Numbered from the stretch's first letter, positions 7,165-15,143 are shown. The stretch: 29,501 nucleotides of DNA from JARRON01 sp037383845 (GCA_037383845.1 JARRON010000029.1:1-29501); one strand, 5' to 3'. Made by a program: numbers and translations. The notes: generated by a model not told the origin, from the sequence alone.

Positions 7165-8654
7165 GCGAATTTCTCGAAGCGCTTCGCCCCCACCTGCCCG
7201 TACTGGCAGTGGTGGTACCGCTGCTTTCCGCGCCCCTGTGCCTCCTCCTGGGCCGGCGGGCCTGGATACTCGCCTCCGTCGCGGCGCTGGCCGCTTTCTT
7301 CGTCGCCATCAGCCTGCTCGGCGAGGTCATGGCCCAGGGGGTTATCTCCTATGCTCTCGGCGGCTGGGCCGCGCCGTGGGGCATCGAGTACCGCGTCGAC
7401 GCGGCCAGCGGCTTCGTCCTCCTGATCGTCACCGGCATGGCCGCTGTCACCCTGCCCTGGTCCGTCCGGAGCGTGGCGGACGAGATCCCCGCGGAGAAGA
7501 TCGGCCATTTCTATACCCTGCTGATGCTGTGTTTCGCCGGGCTTTCGGGCATTACCGTCACCGGGGACGCCTTCAACGTTTTCGTATTCCTGGAAATCTC
7601 TTCCCTGTCCACCTACGTCCTCATCAGCATGGGCAGGGATCGCCGGGCGCTGACCGCTTCCTTCCAGTACCTGATCATGGGGACCATCGGCGGTACGTTC
7701 CTGCTGATCGGCGTCGGCCTGCTGTACGTCATCACGGGCACGCTGAACATGGCAGACCTGGCCAGCCGGCTGCCCAACGTCACCCAGCTCCGCACGGAAC
7801 ACACGGCGTTTGCGTTCATCGTCGTGGGCATCGGCCTGAAGCTGGCCATGTTCCCCCTGCACCTGTGGCTGCCGAACGCCTACGCCTACGCCCCCAGCGC
7901 GGCCACCGTCTTCATTGCGGCCACCTCCACGAAGGTGGCCGTGTACGCCCTCGTGCGGTTCATCTTCTCGGTCTTCGGGGAGGGAGTGGCTTATCAGGAC
8001 CTGCCGTTCGGCAAGATTGCCATGGTGCTGGCCATTGCCGGCATGCTCAGCGCATCCGCGGTGGCCATCTTCCAGCGGGACATCAAGCGGATGCTCGCCT
8101 ATTCCAGCGTGGCCCAGATCGGCTACATCGTTCTGGGCATCTCCCTGGACACGGTGGCCGGCCTGACGGCCAGCCTCCTGCACCTGTTCAACCATGCGCT
8201 GATGAAAGGCGCGCTGTTCATGGCCATGGGCTGTTTCTTCTACCGGATCGGATCGGTGGCCATCGACGACCTGTCCGGGATCGGCCGGCGCATGCCCTGG
8301 ACCTTTGCGGCCATGGTGCTGGCAGGACTGTCGCTCATCGGCGTGCCGTTGACCACCGGGTTCGTGAGCAAGTGGTACCTGGTACAGGCGCTGCTGGGCG
8401 AGGGATTATGGCCCCTCGCGGTGTTCGTGCTGGCGGCGTCGGTGCTGGCGGTGGTGTACGTCTGGCGGGTGGTGGAAGCCGCCTGGTTCCGTGAGCCCGG
8501 GACAGACACCATCGAGGCCCGGGAGGCACCGCTGTCCCTGCTCCTGCCGCTGTGGCTGCTGGTGCTGGCGAACCTCTGGTTCGGCGTCAACACCCGCCTC
8601 ACCGTGGGCGTGGCCGAACAGGCGGCCCGCAGCCTGATAAGGTTCGCCGGATGA
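7161..8654 (+). CDS. mnhD: Cation/proton antiporter subunit MrpD (MnhD), first of three
   Basis: Proton-channel-type subunit of 497 residues in the NuoL/M/N and MrpA/D superfamily, expected to have about 14 helices. The residues needed for proton translocation in the family are visible: Glu145 in the TM5 motif FVFLEISSLSTY, Lys227 and His234 in GLKLAMFPLHLWLP, and Lys258 in TSTKVAVYALVR. RDIKRMLAYSSVAQIGYI and NHALMKGALFMAMG are classic motifs for this superfamily. The start is TTG inside TTGA, overlapping the mnhC stop by 4 nt. Of the three D-like genes this is the one in the standard position after B and C, so it is the best candidate for true MrpD. Confidence 0.94.
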   Translation: MSEFLEALRPHLPVLAVVVPLLSAPLCLLLGRRAWILASVAALAAFFVAISLLGEVMAQGVISYALGGWAAPWGIEYRVDAASGFVLLIVTGMAAVTLPWSVRSVADEIPAEKIGHFYTLLMLCFAGLSGITVTGDAFNVFVFLEISSLSTYVLISMGRDRRALTASFQYLIMGTIGGTFLLIGVGLLYVITGTLNMADLASRLPNVTQLRTEHTAFAFIVVGIGLKLAMFPLHLWLPNAYAYAPSAATVFIAATSTKVAVYALVRFIFSVFGEGVAYQDLPFGKIAMVLAIAGMLSASAVAIFQRDIKRMLAYSSVAQIGYIVLGISLDTVAGLTASLLHLFNHALMKGALFMAMGCFFYRIGSVAIDDLSGIGRRMPWTFAAMVLAGLSLIGVPLTTGFVSKWYLVQALLGEGLWPLAVFVLAASVLAVVYVWRVVEAAWFREPGTDTIEAREAPLSLLLPLWLLVLANLWFGVNTRLTVGVAEQAARSLIRFAG

Positions 8655-10129
8655 GGCCGGAGACCGCCCTGCAGTTGGCGGTGTTCCTGCCCGCCCTGGC
8701 GGCAGTCCCCATCGTGCTGGCCGGGCGCTGGCCCAACCTCCGGGAGACCGTCACCCTGCTGGCCGCCGGCGCCACCTGCCTTCTCGTGGTCAGCCTTCTT
8801 CCCGGAGTGCTCGCCGGGGACCGGCCCACGGTGGTTCTGACCGAGATGTTCCCGGGGCTGCCCCTGGTCTTCTCCCTGGAGCCGCTGGGCATGATTTTCG
8901 CCCTGGTAGCCAGTTTCCTGTGGATCGTGACCACGGTCTATGCGGTCGGCTACATGCGGTCCCACGGGGAACACGACCAGACCCGCTTCTACGCAGCGTT
9001 CGCGGTGTCCATCGCCGCGGCCCTGGCGGTGGCCTTCGCCGGGAACCTCATCACGCTCTTCGTCGCCTACGAGGTCCTGTCCCTGGCCACCTATCCCCTG
9101 GTGACCCACGCCGGGACGCCGGAGGCGAAGCGGGCCGGACGGGTCTACCTGGGTATCCTGATGAGTACCTCCATCGGCCTGCAGCTTCTGGCGATCGTCT
9201 GGACCTGGACGCTCACCGGCTCGGTGGATTTCACTGACGGAGGAATCCTGGCGGGCCGGGCCGACGGCCCGATCGCCGCCGCTCTCCTGGCGCTCTACGT
9301 GTTCGGCATTGCCAAGGCCGCGGTCATGCCCTTCCACCGCTGGCTGCCGGCGGCCATGGTCGCGCCCACACCGGTCAGCGCCCTGCTTCACGCAGTGGCG
9401 GTCGTGAAATCCGGCGTTTTCGCCATCCTCAAGATCTGTGTCTACATCTTCGGGCTCGATTTTCTCGCGGGGCTGTCCGCCGCGGACTGGCTGCTGGGCG
9501 TGGCCACCTTCACTATCCTGGCCGCCTCGGTGGTGGCCATCACCCGGGACAACCTGAAAGCGAGGCTGGCCTACTCCACCATCAGCCAGCTGTCCTACAT
9601 CGTCGCAGGTGCGCTGCTGGCCACCAGTCTCGCGGTCACGGGCGCGGCCATGCACATCGCCATGCACGCCTTCGGCAAGATCACGCTGTTCTTCTGCGCC
9701 GGCGCCTTCCTGGTGGCGGCCCACCGTTCCAGGGTCAGCCAGCTGGACGGGCTGGGGCGACACATGCCCTGGACCATGGCCGCCTTCCTGGTCGGCAGCC
9801 TGTCGATCATCGGTCTGCCGCCGGCCGGAGGCACCTGGAGCAAGTTCTTCCTGATGCTGGGCGCCCTTGAGGCGGACAAGCTCTGGATCGCCGGCGTCCT
9901 GGTCGCGAGCTCCCTGATGAACATCTGGTACCTGCTCGAAATCCCTGTCCGGGGCTTTTTCGTCACTGCGAAGGAAGAAATCCACGCCGGCGAGGCCCCG
10001 TGGCCCATGCTTCTGGCCATGGTGGTCACGAGCCTGGGCTGTCTGGCGCTGTTCCTGTGGCCGGACACCCTTTATCGACTGGCCGCGGACATCGCCGGCG
10101 GCGCCGCCGACTGGAGGATCCTGAAGTGA
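8651..10129 (+). CDS. Second MrpD/NuoN-like proton-conducting subunit
   Basis: Membrane protein of 492 residues in the same antiporter-like superfamily as MrpD, clearly diverged from the first copy. Key residues are kept: Glu141 in AYEVLSLATYPL, Lys222 in GIAKAAVMPFHRWLP, and Lys253 in AVVKSGVFAILK. LKARLAYSTISQLSYI and HAFGKITLFFCAGAF are the counterparts of the family motifs after TM8 and TM10; GTWSKFF supplies a lysine in TM12. The ATG at 8651 overlaps the mnhD stop as ATGA; the frame is open further upstream, but that would lie inside mnhD. It probably forms an extra transport module in the same complex or replaces the missing MrpA N-terminal module; that role is inference. Confidence 0.9.
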   Translation: MRPETALQLAVFLPALAAVPIVLAGRWPNLRETVTLLAAGATCLLVVSLLPGVLAGDRPTVVLTEMFPGLPLVFSLEPLGMIFALVASFLWIVTTVYAVGYMRSHGEHDQTRFYAAFAVSIAAALAVAFAGNLITLFVAYEVLSLATYPLVTHAGTPEAKRAGRVYLGILMSTSIGLQLLAIVWTWTLTGSVDFTDGGILAGRADGPIAAALLALYVFGIAKAAVMPFHRWLPAAMVAPTPVSALLHAVAVVKSGVFAILKICVYIFGLDFLAGLSAADWLLGVATFTILAASVVAITRDNLKARLAYSTISQLSYIVAGALLATSLAVTGAAMHIAMHAFGKITLFFCAGAFLVAAHRSRVSQLDGLGRHMPWTMAAFLVGSLSIIGLPPAGGTWSKFFLMLGALEADKLWIAGVLVASSLMNIWYLLEIPVRGFFVTAKEEIHAGEAPWPMLLAMVVTSLGCLALFLWPDTLYRLAADIAGGAADWRILK

Positions 10130-10404
10130 AGGACCCGAATTCCGAGAACAAGGGCTGGCTGGACAGGAAGGAGAACGTGGAACGCCTGTGGCGCGCACTG
10201 GTGTTCGTCTGCGTGATCCTCCTGGCCCTGGATTTCCTGTCTCTGGCGGAAATCTGGCACAAGCACGTCAGCTTTTTCCTCGAAGGACTGCTTGGCTTTT
10301 ATCCCCTGTGGGGATTCACCGGCATCGTGCTTCTCATCGTGCTGGCGAAGAAGCTGCGCAAGCTGGTGATGCGACGTGAGAACTACTATGAGCGGCCTGA
10401 GTAG
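10126..10404 (+). CDS. Small two-helix membrane protein of unknown function in the antiporter operon
   Basis: I do not recognise this 92-residue protein. It starts at a GTG within GTGA, overlapping the previous stop by 4 nt, and its end overlaps the next gene by 17 nt, so it belongs to the operon. The N-terminal ~20 residues are charged and polar (SENKGWLDRKENVERLWR). A hydrophobic helix follows (ALVFVCVILLALDFLSLAEI), then a short loop with HKHVSFFLEG, then a second helix (LWGFTGIVLLIVLA) and a basic end with KKLRKLVMRRENYYERPE. By context it is likely an accessory or assembly subunit between two proton-channel-type proteins. I cannot assign a function. Confidence 0.8.
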   Translation: MKDPNSENKGWLDRKENVERLWRALVFVCVILLALDFLSLAEIWHKHVSFFLEGLLGFYPLWGFTGIVLLIVLAKKLRKLVMRRENYYERPE

Positions 10405-12085
10405 TCTCCCGCCCTTCGTCGTCTTCCTCGCTGCCGGTCTCCTGGCCGCAGTCACCCGGGGCGTCCTTCGTTCCGCCATCATGCTGGCGGCGCCCTTCGT
10501 CGCCGCCTGGCTGCTGTGGAACACCACGCCGGGCCTCCACCTGGAAACAAGCCTGTTCGGCCTGCCGCTGGCGCTTTACGAGGTGGACTCGCTTTCCATG
10601 CTCTTCGGTTGGCTGTTCTGCCTGGGCAGCCTCATCGCCATCCTGTATGCCCTCCACGTGAGGGACACCCTGCAACACGTCGCCGCCATGCTCTATGCCG
10701 GCAGCGCCCTGGGCGCGGTCTTCGCCGGCGATCTCATCACGCTGTTCCTGTTCTGGGAGGGCCTGGCGCTCAGCTCCGTGTTCCTGATCTGGGCCCGGCG
10801 CACGCCGGCGGCCAACGCCGCCGGCATCCGCTACCTGCTGCTGCAGGTCCTTTCGGGCATGTTGCTGCTCGTGGGCATCGTCATCCACATCGTGGAGACG
10901 GGGCAGGCGGACTTTACGGCCCTTCGGCTGGACGCCGCGGGGGCCTGGTTCATCTTCATCGGGCTCGGGCTGAAAGCCGGATTCCCGGTGCTGCACACCT
11001 GGCTGACGGACGCTTACCCCGAGGCCACGGAGACGGGCACGGTGTTCCTGTGCATGTTCACCACGAAGGTGGCCGTCTACACGCTGGCCCGGGGCTTCCC
11101 GGGCGCCGAGCCGCTGGTCTACATCGGCGTGGCCATGACCTTCTTCCCCATCTTCTTCGCCGTGATCGAGAACGACCTGCGGCGGGTGCTGTCCTACAGC
11201 ATGATCAACCAGCTGGGGTTCATGGTGTGCGGCATCGGGCTGGGCTCAAGCCTGGCCATGAACGGTGCCGTCGCCCACGCCTTCAACGACGTACTCTTCA
11301 AGGGCCTGCTTTTCATGGCCATGGGCGCGGTCATGTACGTGACCGGCCGTACCCGGGCGTCCGACCTGGGCGGCCTGTACAAGAAAATGCCGGTCACCAC
11401 CGTGCTGTGCATCATCGGTGCCCTGTCCATTTCGGCAGTGCCGCTGTTCTCCGCGTTCGTCAGCAAGAGCATGATCATGACCGCTGCCCTGGAGCAGGAG
11501 CGCACGGTGGTCTGGCTGTTCCTGCTGTTCGCCTCGGTGGGCGTACTCGAGCACGCGGGTATAAAGATCCCGTTCTTCGCCTTCTTCGCCCACGACCAGG
11601 GCATTGATGCTCGCGAGCCCCCGCTGAACATGCGGCTGGCCATGACGGTCTCGGCGGTCCTCTGCGTGGCGATTGGCTGCTATCCGGCGATGCTGTACCA
11701 GCTCCTGCCCTACCCGGTGGACTACTCCCCCTACGACCTCACCCATGTCATCGTGCAGCTGCAGCTGCTGACATTCGGCGCGCTGGCGGTGTTCTGGATG
11801 ATGCGCACGGGCGCCTATCCCGCGGAGGTCCGGGCCATCAACCTGGATGCGGACTGGCTGTGGCGGCGGCTGATCCCCTCCGTCGTGGGCGCCATCATCA
11901 ACGGCCTCCAGCCGGTGTTCCGCGGCGGACGTGCTTTCGCATCCCGCCAGATGAGCCGGGCCGACGACTTCCTGCGACGGCACCACGGCGCCAGCGGGAC
12001 CCTGGCCCGCACCTGGCCTACCGGAAGCATGGTCCTCTGGGTGGCCCTGCTGCTGGCCGTGTTCATCGTCGCCTACTACATCTGA
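10388..12085 (+). CDS. Third MrpD-like proton-conducting subunit with C-terminal extension
   Basis: Membrane protein of 565 residues, the longest of the three antiporter-like subunits. Family residues are present: Glu124 in FLFWEGLALSS, Lys196 in GLGLKAGFPVLHTWLTD, Lys227 in FTTKVAVYTLARG, and a TM12 lysine in AFVSKSMIM. NDLRRVLSYSMINQLGFM and NDVLFKGLLFMAMG are the superfamily motifs. Beyond the usual helices there is a C-terminal segment of about 90 residues with INLDADWLWRR, an amphipathic basic region (FASRQMSRADDFLRRHHG) and one last helix (VLWVALLLAVFIVAYYI). A DxDWxxRR motif before an extra helix is known in some D-like subunits. The ATG at 10388 is favoured over a GTG 12 bp upstream because the homologous region begins there. 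It ends the operon, 34 bp before a convergent gene. Confidence 0.9.
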   Translation: MSGLSSLPPFVVFLAAGLLAAVTRGVLRSAIMLAAPFVAAWLLWNTTPGLHLETSLFGLPLALYEVDSLSMLFGWLFCLGSLIAILYALHVRDTLQHVAAMLYAGSALGAVFAGDLITLFLFWEGLALSSVFLIWARRTPAANAAGIRYLLLQVLSGMLLLVGIVIHIVETGQADFTALRLDAAGAWFIFIGLGLKAGFPVLHTWLTDAYPEATETGTVFLCMFTTKVAVYTLARGFPGAEPLVYIGVAMTFFPIFFAVIENDLRRVLSYSMINQLGFMVCGIGLGSSLAMNGAVAHAFNDVLFKGLLFMAMGAVMYVTGRTRASDLGGLYKKMPVTTVLCIIGALSISAVPLFSAFVSKSMIMTAALEQERTVVWLFLLFASVGVLEHAGIKIPFFAFFAHDQGIDAREPPLNMRLAMTVSAVLCVAIGCYPAMLYQLLPYPVDYSPYDLTHVIVQLQLLTFGALAVFWMMRTGAYPAEVRAINLDADWLWRRLIPSVVGAIINGLQPVFRGGRAFASRQMSRADDFLRRHHGASGTLARTWPTGSMVLWVALLLAVFIVAYYI

Positions 12086-12119
12086 GACCGGCCGGTGCCG
12101 CGCCGAGGCAGGCCGGTGC

Positions 12120-12998
12120 TCAGCCCGGCAGGCGGGCGGTGAAGCTCGTGACCAGCGCCGCCACCGCGTCGGCGGCTTCCAGGGGCACGAGGTGGCCTGC
12201 GCCGGGTATCTCGTGAAGTTCCGCCTTCGGCTGGATCTTGCGCCAGCGGTGCAGCCCGGCTGCCGAAAGCGTGTCGGAGTGAGCTCCCCGGATCCCCAGA
12301 GTGGGGACCTCCACCCTGCCGAGCCGTCGCCACACGTACGGCGCGAGGCGGTAGACCTGGGCCTCCCATTCGGGCGAGTAGGCCAGCCGGACGCCGTTCC
12401 CGTCGGGTTCCAGGGCGTGCGCCACGTAGTCCGCCAGGGCCTGATCCGTCAAGCCCGCGAAGACTTTCTTGGGTCGGTAATAGGCGAAGGCCTCCGCCGC
12501 ATCGGCGAAGCGCCGCCGCCGACGCATCGCCGAGCGGACGATGGGCACGCGGTCCCGGGCGAACCGGGGTGCTGCGTTGAACAGCAGGGCGGTGGCCGGC
12601 TCGAGGAACACCGGATCGATGAGCACCAGGGCCTGGAACAGCTCCGGCCGGCGGACTGCGGCGAACATGCTCGCCGTCGCTCCCAGTGAATGCCCTGCGG
12701 CCACGACCGGGGCCCGGCCGGAGCCCTCGAGGAAGGCAATCAGGTCATCGGCGATGCGATCCCAGTGCCGGAGCTCGGATTCCGGCCGGCCGCGGGACCA
12801 GAGGGGCCGGTGGCCGACGGCGAACACCCGGTGCCCGTTCGCCAGTCGCTCCAGCAGGGACCGGTAAGCCCCCGGGGGAAAGCCGTTGGCGTGGGCGAAA
12901 TGAAGCTCCGGGCCACGGCCCCCGAAGTCCAGCCACGGCACCCCCCGGGCATCCCGGTGCTTCCGGGCTTTCAGTGCCCCAGTTGTCTCCACAGGCAT
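12120..12998 (-). CDS. Alpha/beta-fold hydrolase, substrate unknown
   Basis: Soluble alpha/beta hydrolase of 292 residues without signal peptide. The nucleophile is Ser104 in the elbow GHSLGA. The histidine is His269 in GAGHLVPLE. The acid is probably Asp242 in GAHSDTL, with Asp128 as a less likely alternative. HFAHANGFPPGAY (33-45) fits the oxyanion-hole region after strand 3. A cap domain with an Arg-rich stretch (MRRRRRFADAAEAF) lies around residues 158-171. The substrate cannot be read from sequence. The ATG at 12998 overlaps the end of dnaQ by 28 bp; a GTG at 12941 is an alternative start that would remove the overlap and 19 poorly conserved-looking residues. It probably shares a transcript with dnaQ and converges with the antiporter operon. 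Confidence 0.87.
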   Translation of the reverse strand: MPVETTGALKARKHRDARGVPWLDFGGRGPELHFAHANGFPPGAYRSLLERLANGHRVFAVGHRPLWSRGRPESELRHWDRIADDLIAFLEGSGRAPVVAAGHSLGATASMFAAVRRPELFQALVLIDPVFLEPATALLFNAAPRFARDRVPIVRSAMRRRRRFADAAEAFAYYRPKKVFAGLTDQALADYVAHALEPDGNGVRLAYSPEWEAQVYRLAPYVWRRLGRVEVPTLGIRGAHSDTLSAAGLHRWRKIQPKAELHEIPGAGHLVPLEAADAVAALVTSFTARLPG

Positions 12999-13693
12999 CG
13001 TCCGCCGCTGGCCGCCTCCAGTCGGTCGAGGGCGGCCTCGTGTGCCGCCGTCTCCTCAGGGCTGGCGCGGCGTACCACGAGTTCCAGACCCTGGCGGTCG
13101 ATACGGCCGGCGGCGGCCGCGCCGGTGTCGTGGCTGTGGCTCTCCGCGGCCAGGACCAGCTCCGCCTGGCCGCCGGTCATTGCGAGGTAGACGTCCGCCA
13201 GCAGCTGGGCGTCCAGAAGGGCTCCGTGGAGGTCCCGTCCGGAGTTGTCCACTTCGTAGCGCTTGCACAGGGCATCCAGGCTCACGCGCTGGCCCGGGTG
13301 AAGCTCGCGAGCCAGCATCAGCGTGTCGAGGACACCGCACAGGCTGCGAATGGCGGGCCCGGGTGGGTCCAGCCGCGCCAGCTCTGCGTCCAGGAAGCCG
13401 AGGTCGAACTCGGCGTTGTGAATGATGAGCTCGGCGTCCCGGACGAAGTCGAAGAAATCCTCCACGATCTCCGGGAAGCGGGGCTTGTCCGAGAGAAACG
13501 CGGTGGAGAGCCCGTGCACGTCCTCGGCCGCCCGGTCGATCTCCCGCTCCGGGTTCAGGTACTGGTGGAACGTCCGCGCCGTGGGCCGCCGGTTGACGAG
13601 CTCAACGCAGCCGATCTCGATGATCCGATGCCCCTCGGCAGGCTCCAGCCCGGTGGTCTCCGTGTCCAGGACGATCTGTCGGGTCGTACTCAT
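12971..13693 (-). CDS. dnaQ: DNA polymerase III epsilon subunit (3'-5' proofreading exonuclease)
   Basis: Proofreading subunit of the replicative polymerase, 240 residues, close to E. coli DnaQ (243). The DEDDh exonuclease signature is complete: Asp10 and Glu12 in LDTETTG, Asp97 in HNAEFD, and His156 and Asp161 in HGALLDAQLLADVY. After the exonuclease domain QAELVL (176-181) fits a beta-clamp binding motif, and the C-terminal ~40 residues would bind the alpha subunit. The ATG at 13693 has GAGG about 10 nt upstream. dnaQ and rnhA are neighbours, as in E. coli, but here both are on the same strand with about 245 bp of repeat-bearing DNA between them, rather than divergent with overlapping promoters. 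Confidence 0.96.
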   Translation of the reverse strand: MSTTRQIVLDTETTGLEPAEGHRIIEIGCVELVNRRPTARTFHQYLNPEREIDRAAEDVHGLSTAFLSDKPRFPEIVEDFFDFVRDAELIIHNAEFDLGFLDAELARLDPPGPAIRSLCGVLDTLMLARELHPGQRVSLDALCKRYEVDNSGRDLHGALLDAQLLADVYLAMTGGQAELVLAAESHSHDTGAAAAGRIDRQGLELVVRRASPEETAAHEAALDRLEAASGGRCLWRQLGH

Positions 13694-13783
13694 AGTCTCA
13701 TTGCCTCGGGCCGCGCCCGCCTATTGTCCTGTTTCGTCCGACCGAATGCACCGGTGCACGCCTCCACGCCCACCGTCACCCCT

Positions 13784-13810
13784 GCCCCCTCTCACCCGGA
13801 GGGAGAAGGG
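13784..13810 (-). repeat. REP-like element, partial copy
   Basis: Read on the minus strand this is CCCTTCTCCCTCCGGGTGAG followed by AGGGGGC. It resembles the right part of the complete elements at 19887 and 20111 but lacks the leading CTCATCCCAA. It lies in the non-coding gap between dnaQ and rnhA. Confidence 0.5.
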
Positions 13811-13872
13811 AACCACGGGCCGGCGGCACCGCCTGGTGGCGCTGGCCAGGCGATCCAGCAGGTGCGGAGAGT

Positions 13873-13914
13873 CCTCACCCCTTCCCCCGGGGGAGAACGG
13901 CCGGGGATGAGGGG
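13873..13914 (-). repeat. REP-like palindromic element between rnhA and dnaQ
   Basis: On the minus strand it begins CCCCTCATCCC and continues CTCCCCCGGGGGA, AGGGGTGAGG. It shares its head (CCCCTCATCCC), its CTCCCC..GGGGGA stem and its purine-rich tail with the elements at 19887-19925 and 20111-20150 in the opposite orientation. Elements of this look are common in gammaproteobacterial intergenic DNA as REP/BIME sequences. It is 25 bp beyond the rnhA stop and could fold into a strong hairpin in that transcript. Confidence 0.6.
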
Positions 13915-13939
13915 CGATGACTGCCCGGCAACCGCCACC

Positions 13940-14380
13940 TCAGGCAGCCAGCAGCTCGTCGATGGCCTCGTTGGCCAGGGCGTCGGCGCGCTCGTTCTCG
14001 GGATGCCCGCTGTGGCCTTTCACCCAGTGCCACTGGACGTCATGGCGGGCGGCGGCAGCGTCCAGTTCGAGCCACAGGTCCTGGTTCTTGACAGGTTTTT
14101 TCCCGGACGTTCGCCAGCCGTTGCGCTTCCAGCCGGCAAGCCACTGGGTGATCCCTAGACGCAGGTACTGGGAGTCGGTGTAGAGCTCCACCCGGCACGG
14201 CCGCTTCAGGGCCTCCAGGGCGCGGATAGCCGCCGTCAGTTCCATTCGATTGTTGGTCGTCAGGGCCTCGCCGCCCTTGAGGAGTTTCTCCCGGTCGGCG
14301 TGCCTGAGTATGGCGCCCCAGCCGCCAGGACCGGGATTTCCCCGGCACGCGCCGTCGGTATAGGCCTCCACCCGGGTCAC
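13940..14380 (-). CDS. rnhA: Ribonuclease HI
   Basis: Degrades the RNA strand of RNA-DNA hybrids in the cytoplasm. With the GTG start at 14380 it has 146 residues, close to the family norm of about 150. The catalytic residues are visible: Asp9 in AYTDGACRGNPGPGG, Glu47 in NNRMELTAAI, Asp69 in LYTDSQYL, and Asp133 in NERADALA, with His123 in WVKGHSGHPENE. GKKPVKNQDLW marks the basic handle region. The frame is open far upstream, but the family begins at VTRVEAYTDG. GTG overlaps the methyltransferase stop as GTGA, so the two are translationally coupled. It is followed by REP-like elements and then dnaQ. Confidence 0.95.
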   Translation of the reverse strand: MTRVEAYTDGACRGNPGPGGWGAILRHADREKLLKGGEALTTNNRMELTAAIRALEALKRPCRVELYTDSQYLRLGITQWLAGWKRNGWRTSGKKPVKNQDLWLELDAAAARHDVQWHWVKGHSGHPENERADALANEAIDELLAA

Positions 14381-15072
14381 AGCCCGTTCCGGGTCGTGGG
14401 CTCGATCAGGCCGCCCACCCTGGCCGGTTTCCGCCACAGGCTCCGGGCCGAGGTGATCACGTGGACCCGCTTCACGGCTACCAGCAGATAGGCGCCGTGG
14501 TAGCCCGGCAGGAAGGAGACCATCCGGCCAAGGCGCGAGCTGGGGAAGGCCGGGAGAAAACGCCGCACCTCGGTGACATCGAAATTCAGCAGCGACAGCC
14601 AGTCCCGAAGGCGGCGCTCCGGTACCAGCCGCTTGACCGCCGGCGGCCAGGCGCCGCGGGTGAGAAGCCGGCGCATGCCGGCGAAGCTGAACGGGTCGAA
14701 GCCGAGGACGAACAGGCGACCGCCGCCGGTAAGCACGCGCTCGGACTCCCGCAGCACCTGGTGCGGGTCCCGGGACCGCTCGAGGGTATGGGGGAGCAAG
14801 ACCGCATCCACGGTGTGCCCGGCCACCGGTAGCTGGTGGTCCTCGGCCAGGAAAGACACTCCGGCCGCATGGCCTTCGGCGCAGACGGCCCGACGCCCCG
14901 TGCCTGCCAGCTGGCTGAAGGCATCCGCAGGTCCCCAGGCGCCCACCTGCAGGAACTGGGCGCCGAACACGCGGCGCAGCGCATCGGCGGCGACCTCCTT
15001 CTCCGCTTCGGCAAGCCTCTGCCCCTGGGGGGTGGCGAGCCACTCGGAAAGATCCATGGGATAGACCGGCAT
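14377..15072 (-). CDS. yafS: SAM-dependent methyltransferase, YafS type
   Basis: Predicted class I methyltransferase of 231 residues, similar to E. coli YafS, which sits in the same place next to rnhA and gloB. Recognisable segments are VDAVLLPHTLERSRDPHQVL, the post-motif GGGRLFVLGFDPFSFAGMRR, and LRDWLSLLNFDVTEVRRF; E. coli YafS has close counterparts of all three. The glycine-rich SAM motif I is weak here (LQVGAWGPAD, around residue 43), so activity is not proven by sequence. The substrate is unknown to me. The ATG at 15072 gives MPVYPMDLSEW; an ATG at 15057 is almost as likely, and neither has a good ribosome-binding site. It is divergent from gloB across a gap of about 117 bp containing inverted repeats. 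Confidence 0.85.
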   Translation of the reverse strand: MPVYPMDLSEWLATPQGQRLAEAEKEVAADALRRVFGAQFLQVGAWGPADAFSQLAGTGRRAVCAEGHAAGVSFLAEDHQLPVAGHTVDAVLLPHTLERSRDPHQVLRESERVLTGGGRLFVLGFDPFSFAGMRRLLTRGAWPPAVKRLVPERRLRDWLSLLNFDVTEVRRFLPAFPSSRLGRMVSFLPGYHGAYLLVAVKRVHVITSARSLWRKPARVGGLIEPTTRNGL

Positions 15073-15093
15073 AGGCCGAAAGCTTAACCGCTC

Positions 15094-15143
15094 CCCGCGG
15101 TCGCGGAAACGTTCCGCGGGCGCCGAAGTGTGCTGCAGCGCAC
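15094..15143. promoter_or_regulatory. Inverted repeats between divergent yafS-type gene and gloB
   Basis: CGCGGAA-acg-TTCCGCG (15102-15118) forms a 7-bp stem with a 3-nt loop, and an outer CCCGCGG (15094-15100) can pair instead with CCGCGGG (15114-15120). Just downstream, the 16-nt sequence GTGTGCTGCAGCGCAC (15128-15143) is a near-perfect palindrome around GCTGCAGC. Placement between two divergent starts suggests operator sites or leader structure. No clear promoter hexamers are visible. Confidence 0.35.

Noticed and set aside
8240..10198. Minus-strand open frame of about 650 codons antisense to the mrpD-like genes
   Set aside because: Gly/Asp/Gln/His-rich antisense translation of membrane-protein codons, spanning two coupled genes.
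13694..13939. A gene between rnhA and dnaQ
   Set aside because: The open frames here are short and run into antisense of dnaQ or rnhA; the sequence is accounted for in large part by REP-like elements.
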